Notes: generated from the sequence alone by a model not told the origin. 64,000 nucleotides of DNA from Bryobacteraceae bacterium (GCA_947458745.1 CANGYQ010000001.1:620001-684000); one strand, 5' to 3'. Positions 42,887 through 52,263 are shown, counted from the stretch's first letter. Numbers and translations: made by a program.

Positions 42887-43255
42887 ATGCGGTTTTTGTT
42901 AGCTCTGCTTCTGTCCCTTCCCTTGTTGGCCGACGCCCCCATGACCCGGCTCCGCATCGACGTCAAGACGTTAGGCGGCAAGCCCATTGAACGCGCCGCC
43001 GTGGTGGTCCGCTTCATTGAAGGCCGCTCCGTCGTCAAGCTGGGCAAGAAGATCATTACCAACTGGGAAGTTCGCACCAACCAGGACGGCGTTGCGCGCA
43101 TCCCCACCGTCCCCCAGGGCAAAATCCGCATCCAGGTCATCGCCAAGGGCTACCAGACCTTCGGCCAGACCTTTGACGTCGATGAAGAAGAGCGCACCAT
43201 CGAAATCAAGCTCAACCCCCCGCAGCCTCAGTTCTCCGCCCACGAGCCGGAATAA
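42887..43255 (+). CDS. Small exported protein with carboxypeptidase-regulatory-like domain
   Basis: Protein of 122 aa with a signal peptide (~1-16, LLADA) and one beta-sandwich of the CarboxypepD_reg type (~20-108): LRIDVKTLGGKPIERAAVVVRF, NQDGVARIPTVPQGKIRIQVIAKGYQTF. Such domains bind or anchor in the periplasm. No partner gene is evident. Confidence 0.8.
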   Translation: MRFLLALLLSLPLLADAPMTRLRIDVKTLGGKPIERAAVVVRFIEGRSVVKLGKKIITNWEVRTNQDGVARIPTVPQGKIRIQVIAKGYQTFGQTFDVDEEERTIEIKLNPPQPQFSAHEPE

Positions 43256-43263
43256 GGACCGGT

Positions 43264-43392
43264 CTAAGGAGCGGCAATCGTCGCCTGGACCCGCGGAATC
43301 AGACTGGACGTAAACAACTGGGCACCCTCCGCGCCCAATTGATAGCCATCCCAGAACAACTCCGGCGCCAGAGAACTGATGCCACTGGCACT
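43264..43392 (-). pseudogene. Relic of an SGNH-type hydrolase C-terminus
   Basis: On the minus strand the frame ending at TAG (43266-43264) reads ELFWDGYQLGAEGAQLFT and SSLIPRVQATIAAP. This resembles the last block of SGNH enzymes (FWDGxHLxxEGAxxF), with Gln where the catalytic His would be. The frame has no coding character further upstream. The rest of the gap 43256-43499 holds nothing I recognise. Confidence 0.35.
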
Positions 43393-43499
43393 CCCGCATC
43401 CTTTCCCGCGCGCACCAGCGACTGCGCCACTTCCCTTATGCTGCGCACCGCTCGCCGCCCCCCTCCATTGCACGGGCAAATGCGGCATTCCCCCAGCCC

Positions 43500-44351
43500 T
43501 TACGCCGGCACCACGCGGACTTCTACTTCCAGCGTGTGGGCGCCGCCGCCCACGGTGATACCTTTCACCGGCGTGACATCGCCAAAGTCGCGACCCCAGG
43601 CGATGGTGATGTGGCCCAATCTAGGTTGTAGGTTGTTGGTGGGGTCAAAATCGACCCAGCCGACGCCTGGGGCAAACATGCTCACCCAGGCATGCGATGC
43701 CCCCGCGCCCTCAAAGCCGGCATCACTTTGCAGGTAGCCGCTGACGTAGCGCGCGGCTAACCCATGGCTGCGCAAGGCCCCAATCATGACGTGCGAGAAA
43801 TCCTGGCAGACGCCCCGCCGCTGCTCCAGCACTTCGGCCAAGGGCGTTTCGATGGAGGTGGCTTGGGGGGTATAGGCAAAGTCCCGGTGCACTTGGCACA
43901 TCAGTTCATAAGCCGCTTCCAGCACCGGGCGTCCGGAGGCGAGAATCGGCTCCGCATACCGGGCCAGCTCCGGCAGCCACGGCACAAAGGGCGACTCCCA
44001 GGTAAACTCGCTGGCCCGCAAGGCCGCCGGTTCCGCCAGGGTAGCCAGGTAGGCCCGGGTTTCTGACGTTGTCCACGGGCAAACCGCCGAAGGATGCGCT
44101 GATAGATCGACGGTGCCGGAGGCGATGATCTCCAGCTCGGAATGGGCATCAAGAACGGCGAAGCTGCTGACGTCGTTGCCAAAGTAGTCCTGGCGGGAAA
44201 CAATGGCGGTGGGCTTGGGGTGCACGTCCAGTTGCCAGTCCCGCAGTTGTTGGGATGGCAGCAGCCGGGGGGTTAGCCGCGCTTCGCTCAAGCAATGAGA
44301 GACCGGCCCTTCGTAGGTGTAGCGCGTTTTGTGGACGATACGGCTCAGCAT
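43500..44351 (-). CDS. Transglutaminase-like cysteine peptidase-fold protein
   Basis: The start is the ATG at 44351, seven bases after the previous stop, giving 283 aa. The N-terminal bacterial transglutaminase domain has SRIVHKTRYTYEGPV. The catalytic triad is Cys182 (RRGVCQDFSHVMIGALRS), His220 (ASHAWVSMFAPG) and Asp235 (GWVDFDPTNN). Such proteins occur in a conserved operon with ATP-grasp, alpha-E and DUF2126 proteins, predicted to make or cleave peptide amide bonds. Last gene of a three-gene operon. Confidence 0.93.
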   Translation of the reverse strand: MLSRIVHKTRYTYEGPVSHCLSEARLTPRLLPSQQLRDWQLDVHPKPTAIVSRQDYFGNDVSSFAVLDAHSELEIIASGTVDLSAHPSAVCPWTTSETRAYLATLAEPAALRASEFTWESPFVPWLPELARYAEPILASGRPVLEAAYELMCQVHRDFAYTPQATSIETPLAEVLEQRRGVCQDFSHVMIGALRSHGLAARYVSGYLQSDAGFEGAGASHAWVSMFAPGVGWVDFDPTNNLQPRLGHITIAWGRDFGDVTPVKGITVGGGAHTLEVEVRVVPA

Positions 44352-44358
44352 GCGGGGC

Positions 44359-46863
44359 TCATAAGGACGTAAGCCGCGACGGCATGACATGGGTCAGATA
44401 CCGGCCCGTCAACGCTTCCGACAAATCAAACAAGTCTCGGCGGATGCGGTCCAGAAAACCCGTCAAGGCGGCCGGGCGGGAGAGTTCCTCCAGATTCGCC
44501 AGGCGCAGCCCGCTCAGCGTCCGGGCGGCCAAGGCGTGCTCAATCGGGGCGGTGGCGAGCTCCGCCGCCGGCAGCCGCGCCATCAGCTCCGTCAAGCTGG
44601 CCAGCTGGAACCCGGCGGAGCGCGGATTGGTCTCGTCCACCAGCAACAGCTCCAGCACCCACGGCAGACGAAGTGTAGTCAGATGCCGGTTGCGGTAGGT
44701 GATGGTGCTATCCGCCACTTGCAGCACCAGGTCCAGGGCCGATTCGCTGGTGGGCGTGGCGGCCAAACCATGCCGCAGCAAATCGGTGATCTGCAACCCG
44801 CGTTCGATGCGGCGGCCAATCTCCAGAAACCGCCAGCCGTGGCCTCGCGTGGTGCTGTCGGAAAGCAGGCCGGCAAAAGCGGCCAAGGACGCGATCGCCT
44901 GGTCCAACTGTGCCACCATCGCGGCGGGCCGGTGCCGCACCGCGCTGGCGGACGGCGCGCCCGTACTATCGCCCAACTGCTGCAGGATGCGCCACGTATC
45001 CGTGGACAAGCGCTCCTTGATCGGCCAGGCCACGCGGCGGATCTGTTTTAAGTTCCAGCCCAGGCCGGAGAGTCCGGCGGGGTCGTGGATCATGCTGCCC
45101 AGGGCCTTCTCCAGATGTTGCAGTTGCTTGGGCATCGGTTCTTTCAGCACCCAATCCGGCAAGTGGCCAAAGCCTGCCAGCAACCTCAGCACACCATCCA
45201 GGGTGACGTGGTGCAAAAAGTCTTCCTCCCCCAGCAGTGAGGGAACGGCGGTGCGCAACACGCGGATCATCCACTCCACGCGCTCCGTGTAGCGGCCCAG
45301 CCAATAGAGGTTATCCGCCACCCGGCTGGGCAACTGCGGCTGCATGGTAGCGGGAAAGCTCTCGCGATCCTGCGTCTCCAAACCGGCCCGCGCCGACGCG
45401 TTCTCCGGGGCGTGGCCCAAAACCCACGTATCCTTGCTGGTCCCGCCGTCCTGCATCGAGACAATCGCTGATTGGGTGGAGCTGGAAACGCGGGTCAACC
45501 CGCCGGGCATCACGGAATAGCCTTCGCCATCCCAGGCTGAATAGGTCCGCAACATCACATGCCGCGGTGCCAAACCGCCGCTCTCCCAAACCGGGGCCGT
45601 CGCCAGCGCCACCACTTCCTGGGCAATGTACTGCTCCGGGCGCGCCCGAATCTGGCGGGCCAACTCATTCAGCGCGGCGTGGTCCAGGGTGGAACCAAAA
45701 ACCGGGCCGTTGCCAAAGCGCGGGAAAGTCGGCTTGATGATCAGCTCATGCAGATGATCCAGCACATAGCGCAACTCATGCGCGTGGCCGCACCACCAGG
45801 TGGCCACCGAAGGAATCAGCAACTCCTCGCCCAATAGATGCCGGCACAAACCCGGCAGAAAAGCCCGATGAGCGGGCGTCTCCACTAAGCCGCTGCCCAG
45901 CGAATTGGCCACCGCCACGTTGCCTGCGCGCACCGCCCGCAGCAATCCGGGAATGCCCAGCAACGATTCGCCGCGCAGTTCCAGCGGGTCGCAGTACGAG
46001 TCATCCTGCCGGCGGAAGATCATGTCCACCGGCTCCAGGCCTTCCAGCGTCTTCAGGTACACGCGGTCGTCCCGGACGGTCAGGTCCGGGCCTTCCACCA
46101 GCGGGACGCCGAACGCCTTGGCCAAGTAAGAGTGTTCAAAGTAAGTCTCGTTCAACGGGCCCGGCGTCAGCAGCACCATCCGGCGTTTGCCCGGCGCCAA
46201 CGAGAGCAGCCCATGGCGTCGCGCCGAAAAGAAATGGCTCAGCGGCCGCACCGGCTGCCGGTTGAAGATTCCCGGCAGCGACCGGACACTCACCTGCCGG
46301 TTTTCGAGCGCATAGCCCGCCCCGGAAGGCACCTGCGTGCGGTCCGAAATCACCCACCACCGGCCGTCGGGGGACCGCGCCAGGTCCACGCCATGGAAAT
46401 GCAGCCGGACATCGCCCGGCACTCCCACGCCATGGCAGGGCCGCAGAAAGTTCGGGTTGGCAAACAACAGCTCCGGCGGCAACCGGTGCTGTTCAATCAA
46501 ACGCTGGTCGCCGTAGCAGTCGTTGAGAATCGCGTTCAACAGGCGCGTCCGCTGGGCGATGCCGCGCTCCAGGAAAGCCCACTCATCCTCGGCGATCACC
46601 AGGGGAACCGGGTCCAGCGGCCACAGCCTCTCCGAACCGCGCGGGTCGCCGTAGACGTTGTAGGTGATGGCGTTGGTGCGGATGATCTGCCGCGCGCCCT
46701 GCAAGCGGCGCTCAAACTCCGCGGGGCCCATCTGCTCCAAGGACTCCGCGAACCGCTCCCAGTGCGGCCGCGGACGGCCATCCGGACCTACCGCTTCATC
46801 CCAGAACGATTCTCCCGGGCGGTAGCGCCAAGTCCGGCCTTCAAGTTGGGGGGGCCTCACCAT
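44359..46863 (-). CDS. Circularly permuted ATP-grasp fused to alpha-E domain (DUF404/407 + DUF403)
   Basis: Protein of 834 aa. Residues ~40-500 are the circularly permuted ATP-grasp peptide ligase (NAITYNVYGDPRGSERLWPLD-type start, FLRPCHGVGVPGDVRLHF, LIIKPTFPRFGNG, QEVVALATAPVWESGG). From ~508 an alpha-E helical domain follows (SRVADNLYWLGRYTERVEW). In many genomes these are two separate genes, so this is a natural fusion. It starts 9 bases after the DUF2126 stop. The predicted role is ATP-driven peptide ligation on an unknown substrate. Confidence 0.93.
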   Translation of the reverse strand: MVRPPQLEGRTWRYRPGESFWDEAVGPDGRPRPHWERFAESLEQMGPAEFERRLQGARQIIRTNAITYNVYGDPRGSERLWPLDPVPLVIAEDEWAFLERGIAQRTRLLNAILNDCYGDQRLIEQHRLPPELLFANPNFLRPCHGVGVPGDVRLHFHGVDLARSPDGRWWVISDRTQVPSGAGYALENRQVSVRSLPGIFNRQPVRPLSHFFSARRHGLLSLAPGKRRMVLLTPGPLNETYFEHSYLAKAFGVPLVEGPDLTVRDDRVYLKTLEGLEPVDMIFRRQDDSYCDPLELRGESLLGIPGLLRAVRAGNVAVANSLGSGLVETPAHRAFLPGLCRHLLGEELLIPSVATWWCGHAHELRYVLDHLHELIIKPTFPRFGNGPVFGSTLDHAALNELARQIRARPEQYIAQEVVALATAPVWESGGLAPRHVMLRTYSAWDGEGYSVMPGGLTRVSSSTQSAIVSMQDGGTSKDTWVLGHAPENASARAGLETQDRESFPATMQPQLPSRVADNLYWLGRYTERVEWMIRVLRTAVPSLLGEEDFLHHVTLDGVLRLLAGFGHLPDWVLKEPMPKQLQHLEKALGSMIHDPAGLSGLGWNLKQIRRVAWPIKERLSTDTWRILQQLGDSTGAPSASAVRHRPAAMVAQLDQAIASLAAFAGLLSDSTTRGHGWRFLEIGRRIERGLQITDLLRHGLAATPTSESALDLVLQVADSTITYRNRHLTTLRLPWVLELLLVDETNPRSAGFQLASLTELMARLPAAELATAPIEHALAARTLSGLRLANLEELSRPAALTGFLDRIRRDLFDLSEALTGRYLTHVMPSRLTSL

Positions 46864-46872
46864 ACAAATCAG

Positions 46873-49800
46873 TTATCGGCGTAAATCGAGCGTTGATGGA
46901 AACTCAGGATTCGGCTCGGGCTGGGGAATCCGCATTGTGCCCGTGGTTCCACTGTACGCCTGAAAGCGGGCCGCCCGGCGCGCCTGCGCCTCATTCGCAT
47001 TCACTGGGAACGTGTCATAGTTGCGGCCCCCCGGATGGGCCACATGGTACGTGCACCCGCCGATGGACCGCTGGCTGGCCAGATCCAGCAGGTCGAACCG
47101 CAGCGGTGCATGCACCGGAATGTTGGGATGCAGGCAGCGCGGTGGCTGCCAGGCGCGGTACCGGACGCCGCAGACGTATTCGCCATGCGTGCCTGTCGAA
47201 CGCAGCGGCAGACGGCGGCCATTGCAGGTGAGGATGAACCGCTCATGCACCAGGTTCTTCACGCGAACTTGCAGACGCTCCACGGAGGAATCGACAAACC
47301 GCGTGGTGCCGCCACCGCCGGGCTCTTCGCCCAGCACGTACCAGGGTTCAATACCCTGGCGCAGCTCGATCTCGACGCCGTCGTAGTTCACCGTACCGTA
47401 GACCGGGAAGCGGAACTCAAAGTGTGGCGCGAACCAGTCCAGCGAGAACGGATAGCCCGCGCGCTGGATGTACTGCATCACTTCAGCAAAGTCAGTTTCG
47501 ACAAACTTGGGCAGCAGGAACTGGTCATGCAGCCGCGTCCCCCAACGGATCGGCGCTTCGCGGTAGGGCTGGCGCCAGAACACCGAAACCAGCGTCCGAA
47601 GCAGCAGTTGCTGCGTCAAGCTCATCCGCGCATGGGGCGGCATCTCAAAGGCGCGCATTTCCAGCAAGCCCAGCCGCCCGGTACTGCTATCCGGAGAATA
47701 GAGCTTGTCGATGCAGAACTCCGCCCGGTGCGTGTTGCCGGTGACGTCCACCAGCAAGTTGCGGAAGACGCGGTCGACAAACCAGGGCAGCTGATGCGGC
47801 GGCAGGCCATGATGGTCCACCTGATTGAAGGCGATCTCCAGTTCGTAGACCGAATCCGGCCGCGTCTCATCGACGCGCGGTGCCTGGCTGGTGGGTCCAA
47901 TGAACGTGCCCGAGAACAGATACGACAGCGACGGGTGGTTCAGCCAAAAGCCCACCAGGGACCGCAACAGGTCCGGCCGGCGCAGGAACGGGCTGTCGGC
48001 CGGATTGGCCGCGCCCATCACGATATGGTTGCCGCCGCCGGTTCCGGTGTGGCGGCCGTCCAGCATAAACTTCTCGGTGCCCAGCCGGCACAGGCGCGCC
48101 TCATGATAAAGCTGCGTCGTGTCCTCCACCAGTTCCCGCCAGGACGCGGCGGGCTTGGTGTTCACTTCAATCACACCCGGATCCGGCGTCACCTTGATCT
48201 GCTTCAGCCGGTGGTCGTAGGGCGGCGTATAGCCCTCGATCAGCACTGGCAGGTGCAGCAGCGCCGCGGTATCTTCCACCGCGTTCACCAACTCCACATA
48301 CTCTTCGGCGCTGGCCACCGGCGGCATAAACACATGCAGGCGGCCGCGGCGGGTCTCAACCGAGAGCGCCGTACGGACCACCGGCTCACCATTGTCGGAA
48401 CCGATCGTCTGCTCCTGCACATCCTGCCGCGGCTGTGAGCCACTGGTGGGCGTGTACGACGGCACAGCAAACCGGCGCTGCACCGGCGGACCCAGCGGAC
48501 CGCGCGGCGCAAACGGATCGATCTCAAAGATCTGCTGTACCTTCCCGGGCGGCTCCCACTTCAAGCTGGGTAGCGGCAGACGCAACCCCACGGGAGAATC
48601 CCCAGGCAACAGAAACACGTGCCTGGCGCGCATCATCCAGGTGCCGCTCTGCCACGCCGGGCCGTCCTTGCTGTAATTGCGCTGCAGCGGGAGGATGTAG
48701 CCACTTGGGGTATTCAGACCACGTTCAAAGGTGCGGCGCAGGCGGTCGCGGTCCTCGCGGTTGGCCAGGCGGTTGTCGCGCGGATCGACGTTGATCGGCA
48801 GCAGCCGCTCTTTGTGTACGTAGGCCAGCGGATCTTCGTAGGCCGCGATCACGTAGTCGTTGCTGATGGCCAGCCGCGACGCCAAGCCATTGGCAAAGCG
48901 CTCAGCCTCTTCGGTCGAGTAGCCGTAATCCTGCTCCGGGTTGGCGATCCAGCGGTCATCACGCCACAGCGGGAAGCTGTCGGTCCGCCAATAACAGGTG
49001 AACGCCCAGCGCGGCAGAGATTCGCCGGGGTACCATTTGCCCTGGCCGAAATGCAGCAGCCCACCCGGGGCCACCAGATCGCGCAGCCGCCGGATCAGTT
49101 GGCCCGCGCGGCGCTCCTTTTCCTCGCCCAGCGCGGCCGTGTTCCACTCTTCGCCGTCAATGTCGTCAATGGAGACAAAGGTCGGCTCCCCACCCATGGT
49201 CAAGCGGACGTCGCCCGCTTCCAGGTCGCGGTCCACCTGCTGGCCCAGCTGATCAATCGCCTCCCATTGCGCATCCGTGTAGGGTTTGGTCACCCGCGGA
49301 TCCTCGTGGATGCGAGTCACCCGCATATAGTGTTCAAACTCGACGCGGCTCGGGCTCACCAGCCCCGTAATCGGGGCCGCAGAAGAAGGCTCCGGTGTCG
49401 CCGCCAGCGGAATGTGACCCTCCCCGGCAAACAGACCCGACGTCGGGTCCATCCCCACCCAGCCCGCCCCCGGCAAGTAGACCTCCGTCCAGGCATGCAG
49501 ATCCGTAAAGTCCGCCTCCGGACCCGAAGGACCATCCAGCGACTTCTCATCCGCCTTCAACTGGATCAAATAGCCGGACACAAACCGCGCCGCCAGCCCC
49601 AGATGCCGCAGCAGTTGCACCAGCAGCCAAGCACTGTCGCGGCAGGACCCGCTCATCAAGGCCAGCGTCTGCTCCGGTGTCTGCACCCCCGGCTCCATCC
49701 GGATCGTGTAGCGGATCATCTGCTGCAGCCGCCCGTTGAGCTGCATCAGAAAGCTCGTGGTCTGGTGCGGCGCGCGGTCCACGGAATCGAGCAACTTCGC

Positions 49801-50181
49801 GAAAGCGGGCTCCATCGGCAGCGTCTCCAAAAACGGCCGCAACTCCCGTTTGAGCGCGGGCTCATAGAGAAATGGGAAATTTTCCGCTTCCGGTTCGAGA
49901 AAGAAGTCGAACGGATTGATGACGCTCATGTCCGCCACCAGGTTCACTTCCACCGAGAAGTGGTCCGTGGGTTCCGGGAAAACCAGCCGCGCCAGATAGT
50001 TGCTTTGCGGGTCCTGCTGCCAGTTCAAAAAATGCTTGCCCGGCTGAACCTTGAGCGCATAGCTCAGTACCGGCGTCCGGCTATGCGGCGCCGGACGCAG
50101 ACGGACAATCTGAGGAGACAGAACAACCCGGCGGTCGTAGTTGTAAACCGTCCGATGATGCAGCGCGACACGAATAGCCAT
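46873..50181 (-). CDS. Transglutaminase-DUF2126 protein
   Basis: Protein of ~1102 aa from the ATG at 50181 (MAIRVALHHRTVYNYDRRVV); the in-frame sequence upstream is a translated tRNA and is excluded. The N-terminal ~290 residues form a transglutaminase-like domain with Cys at ~180 (SGSCRDSAWLLVQLLR), His at ~229 (DLHAWTEVYLPGAGW) and Asp in MDPTSGL. The remaining ~800 residues are DUF2126 with GGEPTFVSIDD, RHTGTGGGNHIVMGA and LLEMRAFEMPPHARMSLTQ, probably a glutamine-synthetase-like ligase fold. First gene of the operon. Confidence 0.94.
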   Translation of the reverse strand: MAIRVALHHRTVYNYDRRVVLSPQIVRLRPAPHSRTPVLSYALKVQPGKHFLNWQQDPQSNYLARLVFPEPTDHFSVEVNLVADMSVINPFDFFLEPEAENFPFLYEPALKRELRPFLETLPMEPAFAKLLDSVDRAPHQTTSFLMQLNGRLQQMIRYTIRMEPGVQTPEQTLALMSGSCRDSAWLLVQLLRHLGLAARFVSGYLIQLKADEKSLDGPSGPEADFTDLHAWTEVYLPGAGWVGMDPTSGLFAGEGHIPLAATPEPSSAAPITGLVSPSRVEFEHYMRVTRIHEDPRVTKPYTDAQWEAIDQLGQQVDRDLEAGDVRLTMGGEPTFVSIDDIDGEEWNTAALGEEKERRAGQLIRRLRDLVAPGGLLHFGQGKWYPGESLPRWAFTCYWRTDSFPLWRDDRWIANPEQDYGYSTEEAERFANGLASRLAISNDYVIAAYEDPLAYVHKERLLPINVDPRDNRLANREDRDRLRRTFERGLNTPSGYILPLQRNYSKDGPAWQSGTWMMRARHVFLLPGDSPVGLRLPLPSLKWEPPGKVQQIFEIDPFAPRGPLGPPVQRRFAVPSYTPTSGSQPRQDVQEQTIGSDNGEPVVRTALSVETRRGRLHVFMPPVASAEEYVELVNAVEDTAALLHLPVLIEGYTPPYDHRLKQIKVTPDPGVIEVNTKPAASWRELVEDTTQLYHEARLCRLGTEKFMLDGRHTGTGGGNHIVMGAANPADSPFLRRPDLLRSLVGFWLNHPSLSYLFSGTFIGPTSQAPRVDETRPDSVYELEIAFNQVDHHGLPPHQLPWFVDRVFRNLLVDVTGNTHRAEFCIDKLYSPDSSTGRLGLLEMRAFEMPPHARMSLTQQLLLRTLVSVFWRQPYREAPIRWGTRLHDQFLLPKFVETDFAEVMQYIQRAGYPFSLDWFAPHFEFRFPVYGTVNYDGVEIELRQGIEPWYVLGEEPGGGGTTRFVDSSVERLQVRVKNLVHERFILTCNGRRLPLRSTGTHGEYVCGVRYRAWQPPRCLHPNIPVHAPLRFDLLDLASQRSIGGCTYHVAHPGGRNYDTFPVNANEAQARRAARFQAYSGTTGTMRIPQPEPNPEFPSTLDLRR

Positions 50182-50188
50182 GGTTTTG

Positions 50189-50194
50189 AGCGTA
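50189..50194 (-). promoter_or_regulatory. Leaderless-type -10 box of the DUF2126 operon
   Basis: On the minus strand TACGCT ends 7 bases before the ATG at 50181, supporting that start codon over the long in-frame extension. Confidence 0.38.
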
Positions 50195-50268
50195 GGGGCT
50201 CGACGGGGAGGTTCCTTGATTCTGGCACGCCGGGGCAGGTGCAGGTGAAATGAAGCGAATCGGCCCGT

Positions 50269-50357
50269 TGGTGCCCGGGGCGGGACTTGAACCCGCACTC
50301 CTCTTTCGAGAAAACGGATTTTAAGTCCGTTGCGTCTGCCGGTTTCGCCACCCGGGC
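50269..50357 (-). tRNA. tRNA-Leu (anticodon UAA)
   Basis: Acceptor GCCCGGG pairs with CCCGGGC, the discriminator is A and CCA is encoded (50271-50269). The D arm is followed by anticodon stem ACGGA/TCCGT with loop CTTAAAA, giving anticodon TAA. A long variable arm (TTCTCGAAAGAGGA region) marks class II leucine tRNA. The T arm is GCGGGTTCAAGTCCCGC. Confidence 0.97.
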
Positions 50358-50436
50358 ACATTGAAATTATGGCATTCGCGGCCTGGCTCAGGAAGCGCCG
50401 TGGGTATGGACATTCAGTCCGCGCTGAGATCCGCTC

Positions 50437-50471
50437 AAAAAAAGAGCCGGACACTGGTCAGGTGTCCGGCT
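50437..50471 (-). terminator. Rho-independent terminator of the 50541-51512 gene
   Basis: A 10-bp stem AGCCGGACAC/GTGTCCGGCT with a 7-nt loop, followed on the minus strand by CTC and seven T in the run at 50443-50437. It separates this gene from the tRNA-Leu. Confidence 0.85.
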
Positions 50472-50540
50472 TGAAGAGCACCCACATGCGGCTCGGAGGT
50501 CGCAGCATGTGGCTGTGGAGGAGCACAATACAACGTCGAT

Positions 50541-51512
50541 CTAGGCCAACAACCCTCCGTGACCCAGGCACGCCACTTCCCAACCCGATACACGGTAGCG
50601 GGCCAGCAACGGCGGCAAAATCAGATCCACGACATTTGTCTTCGCGGAGCGGAAGCAGCCCGGCGCGGAAACAATCGGTACATCGTCGTGGTAGCCCAAA
50701 AGCAATAGGTTCCCGGGCTCAACGGGAGCCAAAAATCTTTCAATATGGCAGCCCAAGCGGGAAAATGCCCGTCCCACTACATCATCCGGACCAGCCGGAG
50801 CCGTCGTCGACGCCACCAAGATAACAGTTGGTTTACTGCGGAGCAAGTGCTGCAAGCCCCGAGCCACTAAACCCTCTTCTTCCTGGACGGCCAGAACGAA
50901 GCTGGGCGATACGCCCACCCGCTCCAACCGTTGGCGCATCACACCCTCAAACAGCTGGCGGGCTCGCTCCGCGCTTAGCGGGTCGGAATACAAAACGGCG
51001 ACATTGGGGCTCCGCACCGGCCGCGCTTGGAGCAGTGGGCCCCGCTCCTTGATGATCGAAGCCAGCGCCTCTACCTGGCTGCTGGGCACCGCGAAAGGGG
51101 AACTCTTTACGGTTGCAATCCGCGTTCCCGCCGGGGCGTAGCTGAAATTGCTCAGTGTGGATATCACCACGCTGGCGGTGCAGTTGATCTGCCGCAGCAG
51201 TTCGTCATCCACCAGCAGACAGCAGTTCTCGGTGGCCACCAGGTTGGCCCGGCCACCCGCGGCGGGCCGGATTTCCATCGCCCCGCAGCCCATATCCGCC
51301 GCCACCCGCGCTACCGCGTCGTCCTCACTCACTTCGCCGGCTTCCAGTTCCGTCACCCACACCTTGTCCAGGCCTTCGGTCTGCAACAGGCGGATGTCTT
51401 CTTCCCGCAGGACATGGCCCTTGGCCAACAATTTCTTTCCGCCGGGCCGGAATATCGTGGTGCACAAAATCCGCCCCATGGATTCGTTGACTTCAATGGT
51501 CTGCGCTTTCAT
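50541..51512 (-). CDS. Molybdopterin-binding-domain protein
   Basis: Protein of 323 aa, start ATG with AGGGGA upstream. The N-terminal ~90 residues (ESMGRILCTTIFRPGGKKLLAKGHVL, EEDIRLLQTEGLDKVWV) look like a swivel or hinge domain. The region ~165-320 has the MoeA/MoaB/CinA-type molybdopterin-binding fold: VAVLYSDPLS, VILVASTTAPAGPDDVV, PGCFRSAKTNVVDLILPPLLA. It lacks MoeA domains III and IV, so it is not a classical MoeA. It may sense or handle molybdenum cofactor. A -10 box and palindrome lie upstream. Confidence 0.82.
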   Translation of the reverse strand: MKAQTIEVNESMGRILCTTIFRPGGKKLLAKGHVLREEDIRLLQTEGLDKVWVTELEAGEVSEDDAVARVAADMGCGAMEIRPAAGGRANLVATENCCLLVDDELLRQINCTASVVISTLSNFSYAPAGTRIATVKSSPFAVPSSQVEALASIIKERGPLLQARPVRSPNVAVLYSDPLSAERARQLFEGVMRQRLERVGVSPSFVLAVQEEEGLVARGLQHLLRSKPTVILVASTTAPAGPDDVVGRAFSRLGCHIERFLAPVEPGNLLLLGYHDDVPIVSAPGCFRSAKTNVVDLILPPLLARYRVSGWEVACLGHGGLLA

Positions 51513-51582
51513 CGTCCCCTACTCTCCCAATTGGCCTTGCCTTTGAACCGCTTCTTTCGAGGAAGGCTCCTAAAGAAGACTT

Positions 51583-51588
51583 ATTGTA
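51583..51588 (-). promoter_or_regulatory. Possible -10 box of the 50541-51512 gene
   Basis: On the minus strand TACAAT (5 of 6) lies 70 bases before the start. No good -35 is seen; the -35 area is occupied by the palindrome at 51598-51627. Confidence 0.35.
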
Positions 51589-51597
51589 CATTCCTTT

Positions 51598-51627
51598 AAG
51601 TGAGTATTCGGGCGAATATTCTCACTT
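51598..51627. promoter_or_regulatory. Imperfect palindrome, possible operator
   Basis: AAGTGAGTATTCG (51598-51610) pairs with CGAATATTCTCACTT (51613-51627) with a two-base bulge. AT-rich compared with the neighbourhood. It covers the -35 region of the molybdopterin-domain gene. It could instead be a weak terminator for the upstream arg genes, but no T-run follows. Confidence 0.4.
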
Positions 51628-51696
51628 TGTGGGTAGGTATTTTGAGGGGCTTGAGCAGAGGCTAGTTTACAGCTAAGAGGCAGAAAAAACAGGCTT

Positions 51697-52263
51697 TCAG
51701 GCCAGTTTATCCACCAAGACTGGTACTTCGACGTGAGCAGTTCTAGGAAGAATCGGGAGAATAATATTCCCACGTTTGGGGGTATTTGCCTGGAATAAAG
51801 TGGTGTGACGCAGTGGTTTCAGCACTGCGATCTCGTCACAGGCCTTGAACTTAGGGCACCGCAGACAGTCTTTCCAGGCCTTCAGGGGCAGTTGGCCACG
51901 GTCCACTTCGTCGAACCCCAGCTTGGCGAAAAACCCGGGCACATAGGTGAAAGCGAACAGTGATTCCAGTCCAAAAAGCTCGGCCTCGGCCACCAGCGCC
52001 TCGACGACCTGGCGTCCGATTCCCGAACCTTTCTCATTTGGCGACACCGCCAGTGACCGCACTTCGGCCGATAGCGGCGTGTAGATCCGCAGCGCGCCAC
52101 AACCCACCAGCTGGCCATTGCGATAAGCCACGGTGAAATCGCGGATGCTCTCGGCCAGCTCAAACTCGGTCCGCGGCAGCATCACGCCTTGGGCGGCGTA
52201 AGCATTCACCATCGCGGTGATCGCCGGGATGTCGCCCAAAATGGCCTTGCGCAGCTCAAGCAT
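51697..52263 (-). CDS. argA: GNAT N-acetyltransferase, short N-acetylglutamate synthase
   Basis: The start is the ATG at 52263, overlapping the end of argB by 8 bases, giving 188 aa. GNAT core: VRSLAVSPNEKGSGIGRQVV is the acetyl-CoA loop; FAFTYVPGFFAKLGFDEVD follows. The block LPLKAWKDCLRCPKFKACDE is characteristic of the short ArgA-type acetyltransferases. It makes N-acetylglutamate, the substrate of ArgB encoded just upstream. The last ~40 residues are an unusual extra tail. Confidence 0.85.
   Translation of the reverse strand: MLELRKAILGDIPAITAMVNAYAAQGVMLPRTEFELAESIRDFTVAYRNGQLVGCGALRIYTPLSAEVRSLAVSPNEKGSGIGRQVVEALVAEAELFGLESLFAFTYVPGFFAKLGFDEVDRGQLPLKAWKDCLRCPKFKACDEIAVLKPLRHTTLFQANTPKRGNIILPILPRTAHVEVPVLVDKLA

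Noticed and set aside
48619-50253. Plus-strand open frame of 544 codons
   Set aside because: Antisense to the DUF2126 gene.
50182-50454. N-terminal extension of the DUF2126 protein
   Set aside because: The extension translates tRNA-Leu and its flank; the ATG at 50181 matches the family start.
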